In this document: piece by piece, positions 18,785-26,749 of the stretch
Layout: each line of letters opens with the position of its first letter
How positions within the stretch are numbered: position 1 is the first letter of the stretch
NCBI RefSeq assembly: GCF_000312385.1
Contig: NZ_HE997627.1
Span: 655,292-719,291 of the forward strand
Source: Tsukamurella sp. 1534
GTDB taxonomy: Bacteria > Actinomycetota > Actinomycetes > Mycobacteriales > Mycobacteriaceae
Length of the DNA stretch: 64,000 nucleotides
Reading direction: 5' to 3'
Program-made: the position numbers and the translations under genes
Notes under the pieces: generated by a model
Told to the model about the DNA's origin: nothing
Seen by the model: only the letters and a program-made list of their open reading frames with translations
The model's database searches: none

Positions 18785-20070
18785 GGCGATTCCTCCTTCT
18801 CGAGCGCACTGACGATCTCGCCGGCGCGGATCGCGACGTTGGACAGCAGGGTGGCGCCCAGGCCGTGGCCCGGCACGTCGGCGCCCTGCAGGTACAGGCC
18901 CTCGATCTCGTGACCGTCGACCACGGCGCGGTGCTGCCGGGAGACGCGCACATCGCTGCCGGCCGGGGCGACGCCGGCCAGCCCCGTCAGCGATCCCGGT
19001 TCGAATCCGGTGGCGCACACGACGGCGTCGAACGCGGTGGACCACTGTTCCCCGGTGGTGGTGCGGCGCACCGTCACGTCCACGCCTCCCCCGGCCGATC
19101 GCTCGGCGGAGACCACCTCCGAGGTGCGGTGCACGCGCAGGCGACGGGGCCCGGTGACGCTCTCCCGGTACCACCGGGCGTACAGCTCCGCGGTGAGCGC
19201 GTGCTCCACGGCGGCGTAGTTGGTGTTCCCGTGGCGGCGCAGCAGTTCCTCGCGGACCGCGGGCGGTGCGGCGTCGAACTCGTCGACCACCTGCGGATCG
19301 AAGACCTGGTTGACGAACGGGCTCTCGTCCACCTCGCCGAGGCCGAATCCGTGGAAGGCGAGGTCCACGGCGGCGCCCAGATCGTGCAGGTGCAGCGCCA
19401 CCTCGGCCGCCGACTGGCCGCCCCCGAGCACCAGGATCCTCGCGCCCTCGGCGCCCCGAGGCAACCGGGGTTCGAGGGCGGCGAGCCGGGGCAGCAGTTC
19501 GATGTTGTGGAACACCCGTCCGGAATCCGCGTGCGCGCCCGCCCATCCCGGCATCACCGGGCGCAGCCCGCGCGCCACCACCACCGACCGCGCCCCCGTG
19601 ACCCGCTCGGTGCCGTCCGGGCCGGCGTGCGTCACGAGGAACCGCGGACCGTCGGGCGAACGACGGATGTCGACGACCTCCTCGCCGTACCGGACGTCGT
19701 CGGCGAAGTTCTCCGCCACCCAGCCGAGGTAGTCGGCGAACTCGGCGCGCTCGGGCGTGAGGGTGGCGCGATTGACGAAGTCGACGAGGCGCCCGCGGGC
19801 CCCGAGGTAGGCGACGAACGAATAGGGGCTGACCTGGTTGCGCTGCGTCACCAGGTCCTTGAGGAAGCTGATCTGCATCGAGGTCCCCGGCAGCAGCATG
19901 CCGGGGTGCCAGGCGAACCGGTCCCGCTTCTCGAGGAAGAGGACGTCACGGCGGCGCTCCGGCTGTTCGGCGAGCGCGATCGCCAGGGCCAGGTTGGCCG
20001 GGCCGAATCCGACTCCGAGCACGTCGACGGTCCCCCCGTCGGCCCCCGCCCCTGTTCTGGAACGTTTCAT
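18781..20070 (-). CDS. L-ornithine/L-lysine N-hydroxylase-like flavin monooxygenase
   Basis: A 429-residue flavin monooxygenase of the SidA/IucD/PvdA type. The FAD motif reads VLGVGFGPANLALAIA (residues 17-32), with FAWHPGMLLPGTSMQISFLKDL, the substrate-pocket signature of the family, near residues 52-73. The NADPH motif is LVLGGGQSAAEVALHL, and CATGFEPG is the late consensus. These enzymes hydroxylate the side-chain amine of ornithine or lysine for hydroxamate siderophores. No NRPS or NIS synthetase is next to it. It leads a coupled operon with an N-acyltransferase and an MMPL exporter. GAGGAT upstream is the likely ribosome site. Confidence 0.85.
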   Translation of the reverse strand: MKRSRTGAGADGGTVDVLGVGFGPANLALAIALAEQPERRRDVLFLEKRDRFAWHPGMLLPGTSMQISFLKDLVTQRNQVSPYSFVAYLGARGRLVDFVNRATLTPERAEFADYLGWVAENFADDVRYGEEVVDIRRSPDGPRFLVTHAGPDGTERVTGARSVVVARGLRPVMPGWAGAHADSGRVFHNIELLPRLAALEPRLPRGAEGARILVLGGGQSAAEVALHLHDLGAAVDLAFHGFGLGEVDESPFVNQVFDPQVVDEFDAAPPAVREELLRRHGNTNYAAVEHALTAELYARWYRESVTGPRRLRVHRTSEVVSAERSAGGGVDVTVRRTTTGEQWSTAFDAVVCATGFEPGSLTGLAGVAPAGSDVRVSRQHRAVVDGHEIEGLYLQGADVPGHGLGATLLSNVAIRAGEIVSALEKEESP

Positions 20071-20203
20071 CTCGGATCCTCGTCATCGACGCCCCGACAA
20101 CCTTCGCTGTGGCGATCGTACTCCTGGAAAGATCACGTACAGCGTCTTCAATAACCTCGGTTGCCCGGGGTTTCACCGCGGTACCGCGCGGGCGACCGGC
20201 GGA

Positions 20204-22915
20204 TCAGGCGGTCCCGGGCTCCGCGACGACGGGGGGTTCCAGCGGCAGGCGCGGGTTGTGCAGGTGTGCCACCAACCCGGTCCACCCCGTCTGATGGGTG
20301 GCTCCGAGCCCCTCACCGGTGTCGCCGTCGAAGTACTCGTAGAAGGTCGGATGCTCGGCCCACAGCGGGTTGTCGCTGCCCTCGATCCGCTCGGCGTCCG
20401 CGGGCCGCCGCACCCCGATCCCGTCGGGGCGGGACACCGGGCGGAACAGCGCGACCAGGCCACCGTCGATCACGTCGGCCGCCTCGTCGAGGGTGCACAG
20501 GTTGTCGGAGCCGGTCGGGATCGCGATCGTGAAGTCGTCGCCGAAGTGCCGTCCGTAGGTCCGCAGCTTGTCCGCGAGCAGCACGTTCACCGGGAACCAC
20601 ACCGGCCCACGCCAGTTCGAGTTGCCGCCGTACATGCCGGTGGTCGACTCGCCGGGTTCGTACGCGATGGAGACGGTGTTGCCGTCCACATCCTCGGTGA
20701 CCTGCTGCTCGGCCTTGGACAGCGACCGGATCCCGAACGGGGCCAAGAACTCCGCGGGATCGAACATGCGCTCCAAGACGCGGCGCAGGCGGTCGGGGTC
20801 GACCAGCGACAGCAGCATCCGGTGCTCGCCGTCCTCGGAGGAGGACAGCAGGGGCTCCACGAGCTCGGGCCGATGCCGGCGCAGCCAGTTCAGGCGGGCC
20901 GTCACATCGGGACACTTCTCGCCGATCCAGGTGGGCACGTCGGTGGCGCCCAGCACGGGCAGCAGTCCCACCATCGAGCGCACCCGCATGGGCTGCGCGG
21001 TGCCGTCCGGACGGACGAGCACGTCATAGAAGAACCCGTCCTCCTCGTCCCACAGCGACAGGCTGTGCGAGCCGAAGTTGTAGGTGGCGCGGGAGATCTG
21101 CAGGAAGTGCTCGAGGAACTTGGTGGCGCAGTCCTGCCAGGCCGGATCGTGCCGCGAGAGTTCCAGGGCGATCTTGAACATCTGCTGGCAGTAGAAGGCC
21201 ATCCAACTGGTGGCGTCGGACTGCTCCAACCGGTAGCCGGGCGGCAGCGGCGCGGACCGGTTGAAGAAGCCGATGTTGTCCATTCCCAGGAAGCCGCCCT
21301 CGAACACCCCGGCGTCGTCGGAGCCCTTGCTGTTGACCCACCAGGAGAAGTTGAGGAGGAGCTTCGTGAACACGCGCACCAGGAAGTCACGGTCGCGGTA
21401 TCCGTCGATGCGGTACACGTGCCAGGCCGCCCACGCGTGCACCGGCGGGTTGACGTCGCCGAACTCCCATTCGTACGCGGGCAGTTGACCGTTCGGGTGC
21501 ATCGCCCATTCGCGGCACATGAGCACCAGCTGCTCCTTCGCGAACGCGGGGTCCACGTGCGCGAGCGGGATGCAGTGGAAGGCCAGGTCCCACGCGGCGA
21601 ACCACGGGTACTCCCACTCGTCGGGCATGGAGATGACGTCGGCGAGCGAGAGGTGCTTCCAGCCGGTGTTGCGCCGCCCCGGGTCGGCGCGCTGCGGCGG
21701 CGAGGGATCGACCGCCGAATCCCCCTCGAGCCAGGTCTCGACCCCGTACCGGTAGAGCTGCTTGTTCCACAGCATCCCGGCGTACGCGCGCCGCGCCACG
21801 TGCCGGTCGTCGCCCGTCACCTCGGCGTGGATCACGGTGTCGTAGAACTCGTCGGCCTCGGCCCGGCGATCCGCGAACACCGCGTCGAAGCCCGGCCCGA
21901 AGGTGTCGAGCGACGGCGCCTGGTGGCTCAGTCGCAGCCGCACCACCACGCTCTCCCCCGCCGGAACGGAACCGAACCGGTACCAGAACGCCGCCTTGGT
22001 GCCCCGCCCCTCCGGGTTCACCGCGGCCTCGTCGCCGTGCACGACCCGCTTGTTGATCGCATCCTTGGGGTAGGCGGAGGCGTTCTCGGCGTTGCCGAAC
22101 AGCTCCACGGCGTCGGTCTCGTTGTCGCAGAACAGGACCTCCGGCGCCCCCTCGGCGGCCACGTGGTACTCCCCCAGCCACTCGTGGGTCACCCGCACGG
22201 CCTCCAGGCCGCCCGCGGACAGCGCAGGGGCCGTGAGCCGGGTGATCTCACCGCGACGGTCGTCGTGCCCCCAGGCCCACGTGTTGCGCAACCACACCTG
22301 CGGCAGCAGATCCAGCGGTGCCGCGGACGGGCCGTGGTTGACCGCCTCGATCTCCATGCAGATGTCGTCCGGGGCGGCCTTCGCGTAGCGCACGTGGACG
22401 TCGAAGAACCGGTTGTCGGCGAGGATCCCGGTGTCGGCCAGTTCGTACTCGCGGCGGCTGCGGTCGCGGGCCGCGTTGGCGTCCCGCAGTTGCTGGTAGG
22501 GGTACTCGGCCTGCGGGTACCGGTACATCCAGTGCATCCAGCTGTGCGTGGGGGTGCCGTCCACCGGCCACCAGTACTCCTTGACGTCCTCGCCGTGGTT
22601 GCCCTGGGAGTTGGTCAGCCCGAACAGGCGCTCCTTGAGGATCGGGTCGTTGCGGTTCCACAGGCCCACCGCGAGGTTGAGGAATCCGTAGCGGTCGCAG
22701 ATCCCGCCGAGGCCGTCCTCGCCCCACCGGTAGGCGCGGCGGTGCGCCTGGTCGAAACCGAACGAGCCCCACGCGTCCCCGTCGATGCTGTAGTCCTCGC
22801 GGACCGTCCCCCACTGGCGGCCGGCGAGGTACGGCCCCCACAGCCGCCAGGGCCCGTCGGGGCCCGGGCTCTCGGCGAGGCGGCGGTGCTCGGCTGTCGT
22901 CTCGGTGTTTTGCAC
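20204..22915 (-). CDS. GH63-like glucosidase (MGH1-type glycoside hydrolase)
   Basis: A 903-residue cytoplasmic protein annotated in actinobacteria as a mannosyl-oligosaccharide glucosidase-like or GH63-type enzyme. It is Trp-rich, with an N-terminal beta domain (WGSFGFDQAHRRAYRW, LKERLFGLTNSQGNHGED) and a C-terminal (alpha/alpha)6 barrel with motifs WEYPWFAAWDLAFH, PVHAWAAWHVY, GMDNIGFFNRS and MYGGNSNWRGPVWFP. Acidic residues in the WAAWD and GGNSNWRGP regions are the likely catalytic area, but I cannot assign them firmly. The substrate is unknown, and trehalose, glucan or glucosylglycerate-type sugars are all possible. No signal peptide. Confidence 0.82.
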   Translation of the reverse strand: MQNTETTAEHRRLAESPGPDGPWRLWGPYLAGRQWGTVREDYSIDGDAWGSFGFDQAHRRAYRWGEDGLGGICDRYGFLNLAVGLWNRNDPILKERLFGLTNSQGNHGEDVKEYWWPVDGTPTHSWMHWMYRYPQAEYPYQQLRDANAARDRSRREYELADTGILADNRFFDVHVRYAKAAPDDICMEIEAVNHGPSAAPLDLLPQVWLRNTWAWGHDDRRGEITRLTAPALSAGGLEAVRVTHEWLGEYHVAAEGAPEVLFCDNETDAVELFGNAENASAYPKDAINKRVVHGDEAAVNPEGRGTKAAFWYRFGSVPAGESVVVRLRLSHQAPSLDTFGPGFDAVFADRRAEADEFYDTVIHAEVTGDDRHVARRAYAGMLWNKQLYRYGVETWLEGDSAVDPSPPQRADPGRRNTGWKHLSLADVISMPDEWEYPWFAAWDLAFHCIPLAHVDPAFAKEQLVLMCREWAMHPNGQLPAYEWEFGDVNPPVHAWAAWHVYRIDGYRDRDFLVRVFTKLLLNFSWWVNSKGSDDAGVFEGGFLGMDNIGFFNRSAPLPPGYRLEQSDATSWMAFYCQQMFKIALELSRHDPAWQDCATKFLEHFLQISRATYNFGSHSLSLWDEEDGFFYDVLVRPDGTAQPMRVRSMVGLLPVLGATDVPTWIGEKCPDVTARLNWLRRHRPELVEPLLSSSEDGEHRMLLSLVDPDRLRRVLERMFDPAEFLAPFGIRSLSKAEQQVTEDVDGNTVSIAYEPGESTTGMYGGNSNWRGPVWFPVNVLLADKLRTYGRHFGDDFTIAIPTGSDNLCTLDEAADVIDGGLVALFRPVSRPDGIGVRRPADAERIEGSDNPLWAEHPTFYEYFDGDTGEGLGATHQTGWTGLVAHLHNPRLPLEPPVVAEPGTA

Positions 22916-23075
22916 CCGAGAATCTTCCTACATCTCCCCCTCCACCGCCCGGATGAACGAACCGAACCCGCCGGCGAAGCCGACGGGTGTTCACAAGGTG
23001 TCGACTGAACGGTCGGTCCGGGCGAGGCGTCGGCTGCCACCTCGAGGCGGAGGCCCGCCGATCCGTCCCGCTGCA

Positions 23076-23801
23076 CTACAACGCGGACACCGCCTGGGCG
23101 CGCATCTCCCAGAACAGGATCTCGGTGCCGTCCTCCTCGGCGCGCACCGACTGTTCCCCGCCGCCGACGGTGCGCAGGGCGTCGCCCTCGGTGAGGACGG
23201 CACCGTCGACGGTGACGGCGCCGGTGACCACGAACAGGTGACCGTACGGAGCGGCGGGCAGCGTCACGGCCCCGCCCGCCCCCAGGCGGGCGGCGTGCAG
23301 GGCGGCGGCGTCGTTGTTGATCCCGACGGCGGGCGAATGCCCCGCGATCCCCGAAGCGACCAGCACCAGCCCGCGCCCGTCGAGGGGGACGTCCGCGGTG
23401 CGGTACTCGGGTTCGCCACCGGGCTCGTTCGGCGGCAGCCACATCTGGATCACCCGCGCGACGGTCCGGGTGGCCCGCGGATTCTGCTCCCGGTGGTTCA
23501 CCCCGGTCCCGGCGCTCATCGCCTGCACCTGGCCGGCCCGCACCACGCCGGTGGCACCCGACGAATCATCGTGGCGCACTTCGCCCGTGATCACCCAGGT
23601 GATGATCTCGGCGTCGCGGTGGAAGTGCCGGTCCACGCCGGCTCCGGGGTCCACGAGATCGTCGTTGTGCACCAGCAGCTGACCGTGGGCGTTCGCCCCC
23701 AGGTCGAACTTGCCGGTGAAGGGCATCGACTGCCGGGTGTACAGCCCCTCACCGCGCCAGTGCGTCCGGTCGGCCGCTCGGATGATCCTGCTCTCACTCA
23801 C
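23076..23801 (-). CDS. pirin family protein
   Basis: A 241-residue bicupin of the short pirin/YhhW type. The N-terminal cupin has the metal site pattern DRHFHRDAEIITWVITGEVRHDDS, then the signature SAGTGVNHREQNP, giving three histidines and a glutamate. The C-terminal cupin is truncated relative to longer pirins. Bacterial pirins include quercetin dioxygenases and enzyme regulators, so the role is open. A GTG start lies six bases after TACGCT. Confidence 0.88.
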   Translation of the reverse strand: MSESRIIRAADRTHWRGEGLYTRQSMPFTGKFDLGANAHGQLLVHNDDLVDPGAGVDRHFHRDAEIITWVITGEVRHDDSSGATGVVRAGQVQAMSAGTGVNHREQNPRATRTVARVIQMWLPPNEPGGEPEYRTADVPLDGRGLVLVASGIAGHSPAVGINNDAAALHAARLGAGGAVTLPAAPYGHLFVVTGAVTVDGAVLTEGDALRTVGGGEQSVRAEEDGTEILFWEMRAQAVSAL

Positions 23802-23807
23802 CCGCCC

Positions 23808-23813
23808 AGCGTA
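23808..23813 (-). promoter_or_regulatory. -10 element TACGCT, leaderless pirin gene
   Basis: TACGCT on the minus strand ends six bases before the GTG at 23801. Confidence 0.45.
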
Positions 23814-23834
23814 GGCCCGCTGCGCGCTAGTCCC

Positions 23835-24923
23835 TCAGACGCCGGCCGGCAGGCCGGCGCCGGACGGGGAGACCAGGATCTTCACGGCCGTCTCGTTGTG
23901 GTTGAGCAGCGTGTCGTAGCCGACGGTCACCAGATCGTCGAGGCCGATCTTGCCGGTGATGAAGGGCGCCAGGTCCACGGTGCCGTCCTCGACCAGCCGG
24001 ATCGTCTCCGCGTGGTTGTTGACGTAGGCGATGGTGCCGCGCATGTCGATCTCCTTGAGCACCAGCTTCTGCATGTCGACGGACCCGGGGTGGCCCCAGA
24101 TGGAGACCACGACCAGCACCGCCTGCGGCCGGAGCGCGTCGAACAGCGTGTCCAGGGCGGGCTGCACGGAGGTGCACTCGAATCCCACGTCGGCACCCCG
24201 GCCGCCGGTGAGATCGCGGACGGCCTGCACCACGTCCACCTGCGTCGGATCGAACACGTGGTCCGCGACGCCGGTCTCCGCCGCCCGGTCCCGCCGCAGC
24301 GTGCTGGGCTCGCTGATCGCCACCGTCAGCCCGCGCGCCTTGCAGACCGCGGCGGTGAGCAGCCCGATCGGGCCGGCGCCCGTGATCAGGGCGAACGCGC
24401 CCGCGCCCGCTCCCGAGCGCTGCACCGCGTGGTAGCCGACGGCGAGGGGCTCCACCAGCGCCGCCTGGTCCAGCGGAACGTCCTTCGAGATCCGGTGCAC
24501 CCAGCGGCGCTGCACGACGATCTGCTCGGACAGCCCTCCGCCGCGGCCGCCGAGACCGATGAAGTTCATGTTCGGCGAGAGGTGGTAATCGGTGCTCGCG
24601 GGCCCGGTGTCCACGCCGTCCGCGATGATGTACGGCTCCACCACGACGTGGTCTCCCGCGGCCAGGTCATCGACGCCGTCGCCGACGGCGGCCACCACGC
24701 CCGACATCTCGTGACCGATCGTGAGCGGCGCGGCCTCCCCGCTCACCGGGTTCGGATGGCCGTGCGGCGGAACGAAGATCGGCCCGTCCACGTACTCGTG
24801 CAGATCCGTGCCGCAGATGCCGCACCACGCGACGTCGATGCGCACGGTGCCCGGCAGCAGCTCGGGCTCGGGCACGTCCTCGATCCGGACGTCGTTGCGG
24901 TCGTGGTAGCGGGCGGCGCGCAT
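23835..24923 (-). CDS. 2,3-butanediol dehydrogenase-like zinc alcohol dehydrogenase
   Basis: A 362-residue MDR-superfamily dehydrogenase. The N-terminal WCGICGTDLHEYVDGPIFVP and the GHPNPVSGEAAPLTIGHEMSG block are characteristic of (R,R)-butanediol dehydrogenases. The Rossmann motif is ITGAGPIGLLTAAV. Catalytic zinc ligands (Cys of CGICGTD, His-Glu of GHEMSG) are present. The structural-zinc loop that usually carries four cysteines instead reads IADGVDTGPASTDYHL and has none, so only one zinc is expected. The ATG follows GAAGGAG. It likely oxidises 2,3-butanediol or reduces acetoin with NAD(H). Confidence 0.82.
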   Translation of the reverse strand: MRAARYHDRNDVRIEDVPEPELLPGTVRIDVAWCGICGTDLHEYVDGPIFVPPHGHPNPVSGEAAPLTIGHEMSGVVAAVGDGVDDLAAGDHVVVEPYIIADGVDTGPASTDYHLSPNMNFIGLGGRGGGLSEQIVVQRRWVHRISKDVPLDQAALVEPLAVGYHAVQRSGAGAGAFALITGAGPIGLLTAAVCKARGLTVAISEPSTLRRDRAAETGVADHVFDPTQVDVVQAVRDLTGGRGADVGFECTSVQPALDTLFDALRPQAVLVVVSIWGHPGSVDMQKLVLKEIDMRGTIAYVNNHAETIRLVEDGTVDLAPFITGKIGLDDLVTVGYDTLLNHNETAVKILVSPSGAGLPAGV

Positions 24924-25010
24924 GGAGACTCCTTCGACGGGTGCTGTGACTCACACCACAGTCGGCGCGCGCCCCGGGCGGGGCAAACGTTGCAGTGGGT
25001 TGCAGCGCCG

Positions 25011-25520
25011 CTACAGCGGCGCCGAACCGCGGACGTGCTCGAACACCAGCGACGTGTTGGTGCCGGCCACCTCCTCTCGCGCGCTGAGGTACTCCACCAG
25101 GTGCCGCAGGTCGTCGGTGTCGATCGCGGCGATGTGCAGCAGGTAGTCGTCCCCGCCGGCCAGGAAGTAGGCGTCGATCACGGGCGGCAGGTCGATCACG
25201 GACTCCACGAACTGGCGGATCCGGTGCCGCGCGGTGGAACGCAGCGTCACCGAGATCATCGCGCGCAGCGGGCGCCCGACCGCGGCGGGGTCCACGTCGG
25301 CGAAGAACCCGCGCACCACGCCGGTGTCCACGAGGCGCCGCACCCGGGTGTGCACGGTGGACGGGGCGAGCCCCACCTCCTGCGCGAGCGCGGCGTTCGA
25401 GACGCGGCCGTCCCGTTGCAACACCAGCAGTAGCTTGCGGTCCACATCGTCGAGGACCGGTCGGCGATCGTTCGGCACCGGCGGACGATATGCCCCGATC
25501 AATGAATATTCTGCTTCCAT
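25011..25520 (-). CDS. Lrp/AsnC-family regulator, likely controls ald
   Basis: A 169-residue feast/famine regulator with an N-terminal winged HTH (DDVDRKLLLVLQRDGRVSNA, then AQEVGLAPSTVHTRVRRLV) and a C-terminal RAM ligand domain (AYFLAGGDDYLLHIAAIDTDDL). It is divergent from alanine dehydrogenase, as AldR is in mycobacteria, so it probably senses amino acids and controls ald. Two starts are plausible: the ATG at 25520 with TAGATT six bases upstream, used here, and a GTG at 25478 with TATCGT six bases upstream, which removes 14 residues that do not look like the family. Confidence 0.85.
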   Translation of the reverse strand: MEAEYSLIGAYRPPVPNDRRPVLDDVDRKLLLVLQRDGRVSNAALAQEVGLAPSTVHTRVRRLVDTGVVRGFFADVDPAAVGRPLRAMISVTLRSTARHRIRQFVESVIDLPPVIDAYFLAGGDDYLLHIAAIDTDDLRHLVEYLSAREEVAGTNTSLVFEHVRGSAPL

Positions 25521-25532
25521 CGCGTCAATCTA
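25504..25532. promoter_or_regulatory. lrp -10 element and AT-rich ald-lrp control region
   Basis: TAGATT on the minus strand (25527-25532) is six bases before the lrp ATG. The same stretch holds the palindrome GAATATTC at 25504-25511, and an AGAATTTT run lies just beyond. These are the only AT-rich sequences between the two genes and are candidate Lrp binding sites. Confidence 0.4.
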
Positions 25533-25618
25533 CAGAATTTTCGCTCGACTTGTTGAACGGTTTCCGCCCTTTCTTCACACTATGTGACACAGGCCATACG
25601 CAGACCCAGGAGCACACG

Positions 25619-26734
25619 ATGCGCGTCGGAATCCCCACCGAGATCAAGAACAACGAGTACCGCGTGGCGATCACGCCCGGCGGCGTCGCCGAATTGACCC
25701 GCCGCGGCCACGAGGTCCTCATCGAGGACGGCGCCGGCCTGGGATCGGCGATCAGCAACGAGGACTTCACGTCGGCCGGCGCCCGCATCGTGGCCACCGC
25801 CGACGACGTGTGGTCCGAGGCCGAGCTGCTGCTCAAGGTCAAGGAGCCGATCGAGCCCGAGTACGCCCGGATGCGTGCCGACCAGACGATCTTCACCTAC
25901 CTCCACCTCGCCGCCTCGCGCCCCTGCACCGACGCGCTGCTCAGCTCCAAGACCACCTCGATCGCGTACGAGACAGTGCAGCTCTCCGACGGTTCGCTCC
26001 CCCTGCTCGCCCCCATGTCGGAGGTCGCGGGCCGGCTCGCGCCGCAGGTCGGCAGCTACCACCTCATGCGCTCCAAGGGCGGCCGCGGCGTGCTCATGGG
26101 CGGCGTCCCGGGCACCGCGCCCGCCAAGGTCACCGTGATCGGCGGCGGCGTCTCCGGCGTCAACGCCGCGCAGATCGCCGCGGGCATGGGCGCCGACGTC
26201 ACCGTCTTCGACCTCGACGTGCGCAAGATGCGCGCCGTCAACGCGCAGTTCGGCGGCCGGGTGCACACGAGCTACTCCACGTCCCTGGCCCTGGAGGAGG
26301 CCGTCGTCGAGTCCGACCTGGTGATCGGCGCGGTCCTCATCCCGGGCGCCGCCGCACCCAAGCTGGTGTCCACCGAGCTGGTGCACCGCATGCGCCCGGG
26401 CGCCGTCCTCGTGGACATCGCCATCGACCAGGGCGGCTGCTTCGCCGACTCGCGGCCCACCACGCACGACGATCCGACGTTCGCCGTCGGTGACACCGTC
26501 TTCTACTGCGTCGCCAACATGCCCGGCGCCGTGCCCCGCACGTCCACCTTCGCCCTCACCGGCGCCACGCTGCCCTACATCCTCGAGATCGCCGACAAGG
26601 GCTGGAAGGGCGCGTGCGCGGAGAACCCGGCGCTCGCCACCGGCCTGTCCACCCACGACGGGGTGCTGCTCAACGCGGGCGTCGGTGCCGCGCTGGATAT
26701 CCCGTCGAAGGCACCGTCGGCCGTCCTGGGCTGA
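25619..26734 (+). CDS. ald: alanine dehydrogenase
   Basis: A 371-residue NAD-dependent enzyme interconverting L-alanine with pyruvate and ammonia. The start MRVGIPTEIKNNEYRVAITP is the family N-terminus, preceded by AGGAG six bases before the ATG. The frame extends upstream without support. The lysine of ELLLKVKEP and histidine of TYLHLAA are the catalytic pair, and VIGGGVSGVNAAQIAAGMGA binds NAD. In mycobacteria the enzyme is induced by alanine and by hypoxia through the divergent Lrp-type regulator, which is also present here. Confidence 0.96.
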   Translation: MRVGIPTEIKNNEYRVAITPGGVAELTRRGHEVLIEDGAGLGSAISNEDFTSAGARIVATADDVWSEAELLLKVKEPIEPEYARMRADQTIFTYLHLAASRPCTDALLSSKTTSIAYETVQLSDGSLPLLAPMSEVAGRLAPQVGSYHLMRSKGGRGVLMGGVPGTAPAKVTVIGGGVSGVNAAQIAAGMGADVTVFDLDVRKMRAVNAQFGGRVHTSYSTSLALEEAVVESDLVIGAVLIPGAAAPKLVSTELVHRMRPGAVLVDIAIDQGGCFADSRPTTHDDPTFAVGDTVFYCVANMPGAVPRTSTFALTGATLPYILEIADKGWKGACAENPALATGLSTHDGVLLNAGVGAALDIPSKAPSAVLG

Positions 26735-26749
26735 CGCGCGCCGCCCGGC

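Noticed and set aside
20071-20203. Possible iron box upstream of the N-hydroxylase operon
   Set aside because: The best stretch (AGGTTA within 20150-20170) matches only about 8 of 19 consensus positions, and symmetry is absent. Iron control of this operon is not shown by the sequence.
19838-23008. A plus-strand frame of over 1000 codons opposite the GH63-like gene
   Set aside because: Composition is typical of antisense high-GC frames (HGV, RHD, PGG repeats), and it has no recognisable motif.
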